The notes below the pieces were generated by a model, which was given only the letters and a program-made list of their open reading frames with translations, made no database searches and was not told the DNA's origin. The translations under genes were made by a program, and so were the position numbers. A stretch of DNA of 63,206 nt from Candidatus Sulfopaludibacter sp. SbA3 (GTDB lineage Bacteria; Acidobacteriota; Terriglobia; Bryobacterales; Bryobacteraceae), in contig CAMDED010000024.1 of the NCBI GenBank assembly GCA_945893365.1, positions 1-63,206 on the forward strand, written 5' to 3'. This document shows, piece by piece, positions 8,480 to 18,359 of this stretch. Every line of letters begins with the position of its first letter. Position 1 is the first letter of the stretch.

Positions 8480-10417
8480 ATGCATACTCCCCGGCGCTGG
8501 CGCGTTTCCTGGGTTCGACGCTGCGGAACGCAAGGCATGCAAGTGGGAAGGCCGAAGAAGTGGATCAACCGCATCGCAGTATGCACCATCCCGGTCCTGT
8601 CGATTGTTTACGCGCTCAGCACGGTCGAAATCCCAACGCGGACGACCCCGCCGCCCTCCCCGCACGCAGCCAAGGGAGTAACCTACGAAGATGTGACCGT
8701 GGCCTCCGGAGTCGGCCGCTTCCGGTACGTTGCGGGCGAACCCCTGAAGCCGTTCCTGCCCGAGACCACCGGAGCGGGCGTCGCGTTGATCGACTTCGAC
8801 AACGACGGCTGGCTCGACATCTACTTCGTCAATTCGCTCACACACGGAGCGCGAAGAGGATCGGAGAAGGCAAAACCCTCGGCGCTGTTTCGCAATAACC
8901 GCGACGGAACGTTCACCGACGTCACCGCCGCGGCGGGGCTCGAGAACAATCGCTGGGGCACCGGGGTCTGCGCGGGCGATTTCAACAACGACGGCTGGGA
9001 AGATCTGTTCGTCGCCAACCTGGGCAAAAGCCGCTTGTACTTGAACCATCGAGGCAAGTTTGTGGACGTGGCGGAGAAGGCCGGCGTACATGTGGAGATG
9101 TGGGCTACCGGTTGTGCGTTCGGGGACTACGACGGCGATGGATTTTTGGATCTCTATGTGGCCGGTTACGTGGATTTCGATTGGAACAATCCCCCGCCAC
9201 CCGGCGAGTCCAGCGGCGGCATCCCCGAGATTCGAGGTGGTGCACCCAAAGCGGTCTCCGGCGGCGCGGGGAAGCGGGGTGCGCCGGATGAAAAGGGGGG
9301 GATGGGCGCGGCCGCATATGACCCGGGTCAACCCTTCTGCACCTTCCTGGGAATGCGGGTCGCTTGCGGACCGATGGGCATCAAAGGAGCGCCGGACTTC
9401 CTGTTCCGAAACAAGGGCGATGGAACCTTCGAAGACGCGACGCTGAAGGCTGGAGTAGCCGACACAGCGCTGTCTTACGGATTCAGCGTCGCGTGGGTGG
9501 ATCTTGACGACGATGGGAAGCTCGACTTGGTGGTCGCTAACGATTCCGTGCCCAACTATGCCTATCACAACAAGGGCGACGGCACTTTCGAAGAAGTCGG
9601 CCTTCTTGGCGGATTGGGGACCAACGGCGACGGCCGCGCGCAAGCCTATATGGGCATGGGAGTCGGGGACTACGACCGGGACGGCCGAACCGATTTCTTT
9701 TTCACGACTTTCTCAAACGATTACTACGCGGTTCATCGCAACCGGGGAAATCTCGACTTCGACGACGTCTCGCAAGCAGCGGGCATCCGCGCCATCACCA
9801 TTCCTTTCCTTGGTTGGGGCGCGGAGTTTTTCGACTATGACAACGATGGGTGGCTCGATATGCTGGCCGCCAACGGGCATGTTTATCCGCAGGTGGATAA
9901 ACACAGCGCTTTCACAACGTACAAGCAGCGCACCCTGTTGTTCCGCAATCTGGGGAATAAGACATTTGCCGACGTCGGCGGCAGCCTCGGCGCGGGCGTC
10001 AACAAACCGAAAAGCTCGCGTGGAGCGGCGGTGGGCGATCTGTTCAACGACGGCGGCCTCGATATCGTCCTCAGCAATATGGACGATTCCCCCACTCTCC
10101 TTAGAAACCGCGGCGCGAATAAGGCGGGGCACTGGATCACGCTGAAGCTCGTTGGCGATCCTTCGCGGAAAACCCCACGCGACGCCATTGGAACGGTTGT
10201 GTATTGCGAGATCGGCGGAGCGCGCCAGAAGGCGGAGGTCGCATCGGGCCGCGGCTATATTTCGCAGAGCGACCTGCGGGTCCACTTCGGCTTGGGCACG
10301 TCCACACGAATAGACAAACTGGAGATTCACTGGGCAAACAGCGCCACCGAAACCGTGCCGATACCCGCCGTGGACCGGATGTACACTGTGGTGCAAGGCA
10401 GGGGGATTGAGCCATGA
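8480..10417 (+). CDS. FG-GAP/ASPIC-UnbV (CRTAC1-like) protein
   Basis: The protein has a hydrophobic N-terminal segment (about residues 32-48, IAVCTIPVLSIVYAL). After it comes a beta-propeller of at least seven FG-GAP/VCBS repeats with calcium-binding loops of the form DxDxDGxxD (DFDNDGWLD, DYDGDGFLD, DLDDDGKLD, DYDNDGWLD and others). A C-terminal ASPIC/UnbV domain occupies about 547-640 (FGLGTSTRIDKLEIHW). Family members are exported, calcium-stabilised and of unknown role. ATG 8480 was chosen for its position ahead of the signal segment; ATG 8537 is also possible. The stop overlaps the next start as ATGA, so the three plus-strand FG-GAP genes form one transcription unit. Confidence 0.85.
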   Translation: MHTPRRWRVSWVRRCGTQGMQVGRPKKWINRIAVCTIPVLSIVYALSTVEIPTRTTPPPSPHAAKGVTYEDVTVASGVGRFRYVAGEPLKPFLPETTGAGVALIDFDNDGWLDIYFVNSLTHGARRGSEKAKPSALFRNNRDGTFTDVTAAAGLENNRWGTGVCAGDFNNDGWEDLFVANLGKSRLYLNHRGKFVDVAEKAGVHVEMWATGCAFGDYDGDGFLDLYVAGYVDFDWNNPPPPGESSGGIPEIRGGAPKAVSGGAGKRGAPDEKGGMGAAAYDPGQPFCTFLGMRVACGPMGIKGAPDFLFRNKGDGTFEDATLKAGVADTALSYGFSVAWVDLDDDGKLDLVVANDSVPNYAYHNKGDGTFEEVGLLGGLGTNGDGRAQAYMGMGVGDYDRDGRTDFFFTTFSNDYYAVHRNRGNLDFDDVSQAAGIRAITIPFLGWGAEFFDYDNDGWLDMLAANGHVYPQVDKHSAFTTYKQRTLLFRNLGNKTFADVGGSLGAGVNKPKSSRGAAVGDLFNDGGLDIVLSNMDDSPTLLRNRGANKAGHWITLKLVGDPSRKTPRDAIGTVVYCEIGGARQKAEVASGRGYISQSDLRVHFGLGTSTRIDKLEIHWANSATETVPIPAVDRMYTVVQGRGIEP

Positions 10418-12642
10418 CCGCGGCCAGCAGGGCTTGCGTACTCACGATTAGCTTCGCGCTCTGCGCGGGCCCCGCCGAGGAAGACCAAAGAGCCGCCGCG
10501 GTCCGCCGCTGGACGGAGGGAATCACGGACATCTCCGGGTTGTCGGCCCTGACAGCCTTTTCAAAGGTCCCATACGACGCTCAGGATCTTCAGAGTATTT
10601 GTTCGATGAAGCAGACCGTGGTGGCCGATGCCCTTCAAGCCAGCACCGACTACCTGGCGCACTTGAAATCGGCGCCGGAGACGCAGCGAGACTACACGGA
10701 GATCATGAAGCTGCATCACCAACTGGGTCAGCTTGCGATGTACCGGGGCGACGTGAGGGAAGCGATCGTTAACTTTGAGGCGGCGTACGCGCTCGCGGTA
10801 AAGCTGAAGCTCCCCGACTTTGAGCGATCGCTCGTCGAGAAGCTCGCCATCGCTCAATTGCGGCGGGGAGAAGTCGAGAACTGCATGCAACACCGCAACG
10901 CCACCAGCTGTATTCTTCCGATCAGCGCCGAGGCGCGGCACCGGCTGCCGGACGGTTCGCGGGCGGCGATCGGGCTTTTTCGACAAGCGCTGCGCGAGGA
11001 CCCCGCCAACCTGCCCATGCGCTGGTTGTTGAATATCGCCTACATGACTCTCGGCGAATATCCGCGGCAGGTTCCCGCGGAGTATCTGATTCCTCCCGCC
11101 GCGTTCACATCCAAGGTCAGCGTGGGCCGATTCCCCGATGTTGCCGCGGCTGCCGGCCTGGACACGAACAATATGGCCGGCGGCACGATCGTCGAGGACT
11201 TCGATGGGGACGGCTTGTTGGACATCGTGACATCCACGCAGGACAGTTGTGGATCTCTGCAATACCGGCGCAGCAATGGCGACGGCACATACGCCGATCG
11301 AACCAAGGCCGCCGGGCTCGCGAACCAGTTAGGCGGACTCAACCTGGTGAGCACGGACTACAACAACGACGGCTGGCCGGATATCTTCGTGCTCCGCGGC
11401 GGTTGGGAGTTTCCGATGCGGAAATCGCTTCTCCGCAACGACGGGAACGGCACGTTCACGGACGTTACGCGCGAAGCCGGGCTGGCCGTACCGGCGACCG
11501 CGTCGCAAACGGCGGCCTGGGCCGATTTCGATCTGGACGGAAATCTCGACATATTCGTGGGAAACGAGTTTTCGCCGAGTCAACTGTTTCGCAACAAGGG
11601 TGACGGCACGTTCGAGGATGTTGCCGCCAAGGCGGGTGTGGCCCGAACCGCTTTCACGAAGGGCGCTGCCTGGGCCGACTACGACAACGACGGCTATCCG
11701 GATCTCTACGTATCCAACTTCGGAGAGGCGAACTTCCTTTATCACAACAACGGCGACGGCACTTTTTCAGAGGTAGCAGGCAGTCTGGGCGTGGATAAGC
11801 CGCTTTACAGCTTTCCGGTTTGGTTCATGGACTACGACAACGATGGTTGGCAGGACCTGTTCGTATCCGGCTACGTGCAGTCGCTTGCCGATGTGGCGCG
11901 CGGGTATTTGGGTGAGGAGCCGAAGGGTGAGACGTTCAAGGTTTACCGGAACGACAAAGGGAAGTTCATCGATGTTACAAAACAGGTGGGAATGTTCCGC
12001 AACGCTCTGACGATGGGATGCAACTTCGGGGATCTCGACAATGACGGATACCTGGACTTCTACCTGGGCACCGGGGGCCCGTCGTACGGGGCCTTGGTAC
12101 CGAATCTGCTGTTCAGGAACGATAACGGCCGCGGGTTTGCCGACGTCACGTTTTCGGCGGGAGTCGGCCACCTGCAGAAAGGGCACGGCATCGCGTTTGC
12201 CGATCTCGACAATGACGGCGACGAGGACATCTTTCTGCACTCAGGCGGCGCGGTTCCTGGCGATGCGTATCCGAATTCCCTGTTTGCGAATCCTGGAAAC
12301 GCGAATCGATGGATTGAGATCCGCCTCACCGGCGTGAAGACGAATCGCGCGGCGATCGGCGCGCGATTCAAGGTGACGCTAACCGATGGCCGGGAGATTC
12401 ACCGCGTGGTGACGACGGGAACCTCATTCGGGACCTCGAGCCTGCGGCAGCACATCGGTTTGGGCAAGGACGGAGGCATTCGAACCCTCGAAATCTATTG
12501 GCCCACCAGCCGGACGACGCAGGTTTTCCAGAATCTCCAGCCTAACCAGGCGATCGCGGCAACCGAGTTCGCGAAGACTTATCGCGTGGCGCCGCGGCGC
12601 CGGTTTGAGCTCCAAGCCACCGGCAAGAGCAAGGTCCAATGA
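10414..12642 (+). CDS. TPR-like plus FG-GAP/ASPIC-UnbV protein
   Basis: An N-terminal signal peptide (CVLTISFALCAG) precedes a helical, TPR-like region (about 60-235). An FG-GAP propeller follows from about 263, starting with DFDGDGLLD and later DYDNDGYPD and DYDNDGWQD. The ASPIC/UnbV domain is about 630-728 (HIGLGKDGGIRTLEIYW). The helical region contains ENCMQHRNATSC, which recurs in altered form in the next gene (DNCIANHNARSC), so the two are tandem paralogues. The pair of cysteines in this motif could form a disulfide in the periplasm. Start and stop overlap both neighbours by ATGA, indicating translational coupling. The function is unknown; the architecture suggests an exported scaffold or binding protein. 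Confidence 0.85.
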   Translation: MTAASRACVLTISFALCAGPAEEDQRAAAVRRWTEGITDISGLSALTAFSKVPYDAQDLQSICSMKQTVVADALQASTDYLAHLKSAPETQRDYTEIMKLHHQLGQLAMYRGDVREAIVNFEAAYALAVKLKLPDFERSLVEKLAIAQLRRGEVENCMQHRNATSCILPISAEARHRLPDGSRAAIGLFRQALREDPANLPMRWLLNIAYMTLGEYPRQVPAEYLIPPAAFTSKVSVGRFPDVAAAAGLDTNNMAGGTIVEDFDGDGLLDIVTSTQDSCGSLQYRRSNGDGTYADRTKAAGLANQLGGLNLVSTDYNNDGWPDIFVLRGGWEFPMRKSLLRNDGNGTFTDVTREAGLAVPATASQTAAWADFDLDGNLDIFVGNEFSPSQLFRNKGDGTFEDVAAKAGVARTAFTKGAAWADYDNDGYPDLYVSNFGEANFLYHNNGDGTFSEVAGSLGVDKPLYSFPVWFMDYDNDGWQDLFVSGYVQSLADVARGYLGEEPKGETFKVYRNDKGKFIDVTKQVGMFRNALTMGCNFGDLDNDGYLDFYLGTGGPSYGALVPNLLFRNDNGRGFADVTFSAGVGHLQKGHGIAFADLDNDGDEDIFLHSGGAVPGDAYPNSLFANPGNANRWIEIRLTGVKTNRAAIGARFKVTLTDGREIHRVVTTGTSFGTSSLRQHIGLGKDGGIRTLEIYWPTSRTTQVFQNLQPNQAIAATEFAKTYRVAPRRRFELQATGKSKVQ

Positions 12643-15116
12643 AGCCCTTCATCAAGCCGACAATCGCAGGCGTGCTCGCGGCGCTCGCTGTGGTACTCCT
12701 TCTGCCCGCCGCGACCGGAGAGCGCATACTTGAACTCATTTTGGTGAAGACCAGCCAGGAAGCGGAGGCGATCCTGGCGCGTGTCAAGGCGGGTGAGTCA
12801 TTTGAGTTACTCGCCCTGCAGCACTCGATCGACCCGTCTGCTGCCGAGGGAGGCTACCTCGGGAAGGTCAAACTCGAAGATCTGCGCCGGGAATTCCAAG
12901 AGGCGGCAAAGACAGTCGCGGACGGCGAAGTGAGTGCCGCGTTTCCCCTCGCGTCCGGTTACGCGATCCTGAAAGTGTTGGAACGGCCGCGCGCGGCGAA
13001 ACCGGTAAGGGGCGCCCAGGCTCAGATGGTGTCCTACGTCTCCGGCTTCGAAGAGACTCAACACCTCTTGTCGCGCTTGCCCAAGCCGCCGGATTTTCAC
13101 CAGAATTTACGAACGATCTGCGAGCTGAAGACGAGCGCCATCGAGACCGCTATTTGGGAAGCGGAGTCCCAAATCAATTCGGTTCGCGATCCCCAGACGT
13201 TGCTGCAGGCCCATCACACGGCAGCGCAGCTATATTCCTACCGCGGAGACATCGACAAGTCCATTCAACACTTCGAAGGGGCCCTGAAGGTAGCCGCAAA
13301 TACCGGATTGGAAAGCCATGCACGGGCCATTCGCGAGAAGCTGGCCATTGCGTGGCTGCGCAAGGGCGAGATGGATAACTGCATTGCGAATCACAACGCT
13401 CGAAGCTGCATTTTCCCCCTGACCGCGGAGGCTAGGCACAAGATGCAGACCGGTTCCCGCAAGGCTTTGGATCTGTTTCTCGAATACCTGCGGGACGAAC
13501 CGGAGGATCTCGAAGTGAGATGGTTGCTGAATCTCGCAATGCAGACGCTGGGGCCGGCCGCATCGAAGGATGTTCCCGCGGCGTATCTGCTGCCCTCCGA
13601 CGTCCTGGGTGCGCCGGATCGAACCCGCGAATTCGTGGACGTGGCGCACTCGGCCGGTCTGCACCGTATGAACAACGCCGGTGGAAGTATCCTCGACGAC
13701 TTCGATAACGATGGCCATCCCGACCTGATCATCTCGGTGGTGAACGCCTGCGAGGCCATGGGCTTTTATCACAACAACGGGAAGGGCACATTCTCCGAAC
13801 GCTCGAAGCAGGCGGGCCTCACCGAGCAACTGGGCGGCATCAACGTCAACCACACCGACTACAACAACGATGGCGCACTCGACATCTTCGTGATGCGTGG
13901 CGGGTGGGAGTTCCCGATGCGGAACTCGCTACTCAAGAATAACGGCAACGGAACGTTTTCCGACGTGACCGCCGCGGCGGGGCTTGCTTTGCCTGCTTAT
14001 CCTACACCGACGGCGGCGTGGGCCGACTACGATAACGACGGCTTCGTCGATTTGTTTGTGGGTAATGAGAACGCCCCTGGACAGTTGTTCCGGAACAAAG
14101 GGGACGGGACGTTCGCCGATGTCGCGGCGGCGGCCGGCGTGGCGACGGTTTCGTTCACAAAGGGGGCTGCCTGGGGCGACTACGATAACGACGGCTTCCC
14201 CGATCTCTACGTCTCGAACTATGGGCAGGAGAACTTTCTCTACCACAACAACAGAGACGGCACGTTCACGGAGATCGCAAAGGCGCTTGGCGTGGAAGGG
14301 CCGATCTCGAGCTTTCCCACCTGGTTTTTCGACTACGACAACGACGGCTGTCTGGACCTGTTTGTGTCGAGCTACGTGCAGTCGGTCGCGGAGATCGTGA
14401 AGGAGATCCTGAAGCGCCCTATTCAGGCCGAGACCATGAAGCTCTATCGCAACACCTGCCGGGGCGGATTCGAGGATGTCAGCGAGGCCGCCGGGCTCAA
14501 CCGGGTTTCCATGGCGATGGGCGCAAACTTCGGCGACATCGATAACGACGGCTTTCTCGACTTCTACCTCGGCACCGGCTCCCCATCTTACGGAGCCTTG
14601 GTTCCGAATCTCCTGTTTCGAAACGAAGGCGGCAAGCGCTTCACCGATATCACCACACAAACAGGCACCGGGCATCTGCAAAAGGGACACGGCATCGCCT
14701 TCGGGGATGTCGATGGCGATGGCCATCAGGATATCTTTCTGCACACGGGCGGAGCGGTACCGGGAGATACCTACGGCAATGTGCTGTTTCGAAATCCCGG
14801 ATCACCCAATCACTGGCTGCGCGTCAAGCTCATCGGGAAGAAGACCAATCGCGCGGCGATCGGCGCACGCATCAAGGCTGTGATTGCCGAACCGGGAGCG
14901 GAACCGCGCTCGATCCACCGAGTCGTGTCGAGCGGCGGATCGTTTGGCGGATCGAGCTTTGAGCAACACATCGGATTGGGCCGGGCGGATCGCGTCAAGA
15001 GCCTTGAGATCCGGTGGCCCACTAGCGGCGAGCGTCAGGTGTTTGAGGACATCGCCGCGAATCAGAGAATCGAGATCGTGGAGACGGAGAAGAGCTATCG
15101 CCGCCGCGGTCAATGA
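12639..15116 (+). CDS. Parvulin PPIase fused to TPR and FG-GAP/ASPIC-UnbV domains
   Basis: A signal peptide (about 1-28) is followed by a parvulin/PpiC-type rotamase domain (about 30-122; ILVKTSQEAEAILARVKAGE, then GGYLGKV, and FPLASGYAILKV). A TPR-like region lies at 130-330 and an FG-GAP propeller from about 353 (DFDNDGHPD, DYNNDGALD, DYDNDGFVD, DYDNDGFPD, DYDNDGCLD, DIDNDGFLD). The ASPIC/UnbV domain is at about 720-820. Parvulins help outer-membrane and exported proteins fold, so the fusion suggests that the FG-GAP partner binds or folds a client at the cell surface. This is inference. The protein is a longer paralogue of the preceding gene. It ends in a 7-bp convergent overlap with the minus-strand TPR gene. 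Confidence 0.88.
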   Translation: MKPFIKPTIAGVLAALAVVLLLPAATGERILELILVKTSQEAEAILARVKAGESFELLALQHSIDPSAAEGGYLGKVKLEDLRREFQEAAKTVADGEVSAAFPLASGYAILKVLERPRAAKPVRGAQAQMVSYVSGFEETQHLLSRLPKPPDFHQNLRTICELKTSAIETAIWEAESQINSVRDPQTLLQAHHTAAQLYSYRGDIDKSIQHFEGALKVAANTGLESHARAIREKLAIAWLRKGEMDNCIANHNARSCIFPLTAEARHKMQTGSRKALDLFLEYLRDEPEDLEVRWLLNLAMQTLGPAASKDVPAAYLLPSDVLGAPDRTREFVDVAHSAGLHRMNNAGGSILDDFDNDGHPDLIISVVNACEAMGFYHNNGKGTFSERSKQAGLTEQLGGINVNHTDYNNDGALDIFVMRGGWEFPMRNSLLKNNGNGTFSDVTAAAGLALPAYPTPTAAWADYDNDGFVDLFVGNENAPGQLFRNKGDGTFADVAAAAGVATVSFTKGAAWGDYDNDGFPDLYVSNYGQENFLYHNNRDGTFTEIAKALGVEGPISSFPTWFFDYDNDGCLDLFVSSYVQSVAEIVKEILKRPIQAETMKLYRNTCRGGFEDVSEAAGLNRVSMAMGANFGDIDNDGFLDFYLGTGSPSYGALVPNLLFRNEGGKRFTDITTQTGTGHLQKGHGIAFGDVDGDGHQDIFLHTGGAVPGDTYGNVLFRNPGSPNHWLRVKLIGKKTNRAAIGARIKAVIAEPGAEPRSIHRVVSSGGSFGGSSFEQHIGLGRADRVKSLEIRWPTSGERQVFEDIAANQRIEIVETEKSYRRRGQ

Positions 15117-16993
15117 GGGATCGTCACCGAGGGGTCGAGGCGCCGCGCGCGTTGAAGTAATTCGAGCGCAGTCGCCTTGTCTCCATCCGTCCAGTGGAGC
15201 ATTCCCAAGTGGTAGGGAACCTGCGCGGAGTCGGGATCGTCGCGCAACAACGGTTCGAGCTGCTCGCGGGCCTCGGCGATCCGGTGCGCCCGGTAAAGCG
15301 CGATGCCAAGGCTCAGACGCAGGTCATAACCGGTTGGGTCCGCGTCGGTGAGCCGACGGTATTCGCCCGCGCTGGCCTTGTAGTCTTCGCACTTGAAGAG
15401 CGCGAAGGCCAGTTGACGCCGAACCGCATCGAGCGTTGAATCGCGATCGAGCCGGGCGCGGAGCAGGGCGGTGGCTGGCTCGCATCTGCCTGCATCGAGA
15501 TCGTGCAGCGCCTGCTGGTATCTAGCTCCGGTTAGGAAGTCGAAAACTTGGCGCTCGCGCGCGCTGTCGCTGGATCTGCCCAGGCGATCGAGTTCCGCGG
15601 TCAGCTCCTCGTAGAGGGGCCGATGCGTTGGATTGCGTTCAAACGCCGCTTGCCATATCCGGATCGCGTCGTCCGGCTTTCCACCGGCGAGCAGGAGCCG
15701 GCCAAACTCGAGATGCGCATCGGCTAGGGAAGGGTCCCGGCGGCAGACCAGCTCGTACTCCGCAATCGCCCCGGTGCGGTCTCCGGAATCGCGGAGAACC
15801 CGCGCCAGATTCCAGCGAGCCTTGGCGTGCCGCGGTTCGAGCTCAAGCGCGTCCCGCAAGTAACCGGCGGCCTCGCTCCACCGGCGCTTGCTGGCGAACA
15901 ACAGGCCTAGGTTGAAGTGTGCTTCGGCGAAGCCGGGGTCGATATCGAGACAGGTACGAAACTCCTTCTCCGCTTGCGAAGCGTCGCCGGTCACCATCAA
16001 TAGCGCGCCGTAATTAAGATGAGCGTCGGGCGAGCCGGCGTCGAGGGCAATGGCTTTTCGAAACTCGGCGATCGCGGAGGGGAACGAACCCTTTCGCTGG
16101 TGGGCAAGGCCAAGCGCGTTGCGTACGTTCCGTTCATTGCCTGGCTCGACCAATGCTTCGGTGAGCCGGGCGATAGCCTGGTCAAGGCGTCCTTGTTCAA
16201 GCAACGTCATCCCTTGCCGATAGGCGAGGTTGCTTTGATCCGCACCGACCGTAGCTGCACGGCTCGATTTCAGCCGCCCGGCAGCCGCAAACTGTTCCGC
16301 GGACTTGCGCGCATCACCCTGCTTGCGCAGCAGAAGAGCAAGTTGGTACCGCGCTTGAAAATGGGCGGGGTCGAGCCGAATGGCTTCCTCCAGATTTCGC
16401 GCGGCGTCCTCATCGTGGCCCGCCCGGGCGAGGGCCTGTCCCAGGCGAAACCGGTAAACCACGGAGTCCGGCTTCAGGCTGACGGCTCGCCGAAATGCGT
16501 CGATGGCCGGCTCCAATTCGTCCGCCTTCCAGTGCACGACTCCGATGTTGAAGTGCGCCTCGGCATAGGAAGGATCCTGAGCGGCTGCCTTCTGAAACTC
16601 AGCAAAGCCCCGCTGTTCCTCTCCGGCTCGATCGCCCAGCACGAGTCCCAACGCGAAGTGTGCGCGGGGGAACTGGGGCTGTAGCGTGACAGCTTTCAAC
16701 AAGTGCTGCTCGGCGCCGGTCAAGTTTCCCCAAAGCCGCAGTGCATTCCCCAGGTTGTAGTAGGCTTCGGCGCTTGCAGGCTCTAGCAGCAGGGCCGCCT
16801 CGAATTCGTTGACGGCTTCACCGTAGCGCTGCTTCTCGATCCACTGCTGGCCGGCGCGAACGCGCGCGTCATATGAGAGACGAATGGGGGACTGTGCAGC
16901 CACGGCGTATGGGCCTAGCAGGACGCTAACGAGTACCGCCAGCACCGGCGCGCTGCCTCTGGGCCGCTTCAAACTCCCGCTGCGACTCTTCAT
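15110..16993 (-). CDS. Large TPR protein, exported
   Basis: This protein of about 627 residues is built almost wholly of tetratricopeptide repeats (for example EAYYNLGNALRLWGN, AHFNIGVVHWKADELEPAI, AEAHFNLGLLFASKRRW). TPRs form right-handed superhelices that hold protein partners. ATG 16993 gives a lysine/arginine-rich n-region and a hydrophobic core ([18 protein letters not shown]), so the protein is probably exported. An ATG at 17047 would only lengthen the n-region. The gene start lies inside the end of the upstream TPR gene, and the two appear to be co-transcribed with the FG-GAP gene before them. Confidence 0.82.
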   Translation of the reverse strand: MKSRSGSLKRPRGSAPVLAVLVSVLLGPYAVAAQSPIRLSYDARVRAGQQWIEKQRYGEAVNEFEAALLLEPASAEAYYNLGNALRLWGNLTGAEQHLLKAVTLQPQFPRAHFALGLVLGDRAGEEQRGFAEFQKAAAQDPSYAEAHFNIGVVHWKADELEPAIDAFRRAVSLKPDSVVYRFRLGQALARAGHDEDAARNLEEAIRLDPAHFQARYQLALLLRKQGDARKSAEQFAAAGRLKSSRAATVGADQSNLAYRQGMTLLEQGRLDQAIARLTEALVEPGNERNVRNALGLAHQRKGSFPSAIAEFRKAIALDAGSPDAHLNYGALLMVTGDASQAEKEFRTCLDIDPGFAEAHFNLGLLFASKRRWSEAAGYLRDALELEPRHAKARWNLARVLRDSGDRTGAIAEYELVCRRDPSLADAHLEFGRLLLAGGKPDDAIRIWQAAFERNPTHRPLYEELTAELDRLGRSSDSARERQVFDFLTGARYQQALHDLDAGRCEPATALLRARLDRDSTLDAVRRQLAFALFKCEDYKASAGEYRRLTDADPTGYDLRLSLGIALYRAHRIAEAREQLEPLLRDDPDSAQVPYHLGMLHWTDGDKATALELLQRARRLDPSVTIPH

Positions 16994-18359
16994 GGCGTCC
17001 GGCATCGGCGAGCGCCATAGCGAGAGCTTCGCGGATCTTGGGGTCATTGGATTTCTCGATCGCGGATTTCGCCAGCGCGGCCTTGAAACGCCGAATAGCT
17101 ACATCATATCGCTTCAATTCGAACGCGGCGACGCCCGCGTTGAACAACGCGTCCGCAAAGGCGGGATCGAGTTCGGCGGCTCTTTCGAAGTGACGAGAGG
17201 CCAGCGGCAGATCCGCGTCCCGGGCAGCGAGCAGACCGAGGTAATTGTAGGCCGCCGCATCGTTCGGAGACAGTTCGAGCGTCTTATCCAGATAAGTGCG
17301 CGCCTTTGCCGGGTCGCCCTGCTGCAGGTGCGCAAGAGCGAGGTTACGGGCCAGCGCCGCGCTAGGCCGCGCCTCAAAGGCCTGTGAAAGGGCGCTGACA
17401 CCCTGCCCTAGATCTCCCTCTTTGATGGCGCGTCCGGCCGCCTGCTCGAGCGTATCCGCCCGCCATTTGGATTCCTGCCGGGCGGTCAGATCCCGGAACG
17501 CGCGCTGTTCGGCCGCGGCCCGTTCTTTGTCGCCTTGCCCGCGGTAAAGCGAAGCGAGTTGAAAATGGACACCCGGGTGTTCCGGGTTCAGACGCGCGGC
17601 GGTCTCCAGATGAGTTTGCGCTTCTTCGCGTACGAGCCTTCTGAGCAGAGTGGACCCAAGATAGTAGTGCAGGCCGAAATCGTCGAGGCCCCGCGCGGCA
17701 GCCGCTTTCAGACTGACCAGCGCCTCATCCCAATTGCCGGCCTGGAACAATGTGATGCCCAGAAAGTAATGGGCTTGCGGGAAGCCCGGGGCCAGCCGGA
17801 CCACTTCCCGGTACTCGCGAAGCGCTCCCTCCTCATCCCCGGTGCGAGCCAACGTGAATGCATAGTTGAACCTGAGCTCGGCATCGCGCGAATTTTCCGG
17901 CAGAGCGTTCTTATACGCGTTCGCTGCCGCTTGCATCCTTGAGGTGTTGCCGCCGCGCGCCTGCCCGAGGATTGCGTTTGCCAGTTGCACTTTCGCCCGG
18001 GCATGCCGGGGCGACAGACGCAACACCTTGTGAAAGGCGCGCTCGGCGTCCTCATTTGAATTGGCGTTGAGAAGCGCGAGGCCAAGATTGTAATGGTGCG
18101 CCGCGACGCCGGGCTCCAGTTTGGCGGCCGCGCGGAACTGGTCCGCCGCTTCGGTGAAGCTGCGGGCGCCAGCCAGGCAGAGCCCGAGGGAACTGAGAAT
18201 CTTCGGGTTTCGGGGATCGGTCTTCAGCGCCGCTCGAAGATGGCGCATCGCCGTGGGATAGTCGCGCGCGTCCATAGCTTGGGCCGCGACGCGCAGATCC
18301 TCGCCGGGAGCCGCCAATTGAGCGGCGAGCGCGAGGGCAATGGCTACACTCGTCAGCAT
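16926..18359 (-). CDS. TPR protein, exported
   Basis: The 477-residue protein has a signal peptide ([17 protein letters not shown]) followed by tandem TPRs through nearly its whole length ([60 protein letters not shown]). Its start overlaps the stop of the FG-GAP gene upstream by 7 bp, and its 3' end overlaps the next TPR gene by 68 bp. This tight packing suggests that the three gene products are needed together. No enzymatic domain is seen. Confidence 0.83.
   Translation of the reverse strand: MLTSVAIALALAAQLAAPGEDLRVAAQAMDARDYPTAMRHLRAALKTDPRNPKILSSLGLCLAGARSFTEAADQFRAAAKLEPGVAAHHYNLGLALLNANSNEDAERAFHKVLRLSPRHARAKVQLANAILGQARGGNTSRMQAAANAYKNALPENSRDAELRFNYAFTLARTGDEEGALREYREVVRLAPGFPQAHYFLGITLFQAGNWDEALVSLKAAAARGLDDFGLHYYLGSTLLRRLVREEAQTHLETAARLNPEHPGVHFQLASLYRGQGDKERAAAEQRAFRDLTARQESKWRADTLEQAAGRAIKEGDLGQGVSALSQAFEARPSAALARNLALAHLQQGDPAKARTYLDKTLELSPNDAAAYNYLGLLAARDADLPLASRHFERAAELDPAFADALFNAGVAAFELKRYDVAIRRFKAALAKSAIEKSNDPKIREALAMALADAGRHEESQREFEAAQRQRAGAGGTR

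Noticed and set aside
13929-14744. Open frame of 271 codons on the minus strand
   Set aside because: It is antisense to FG-GAP repeats. The repeated DxDxDG codons give a repetitive open frame on the opposite strand; similar shadows occur at 8303-9643 and 11329-12240.
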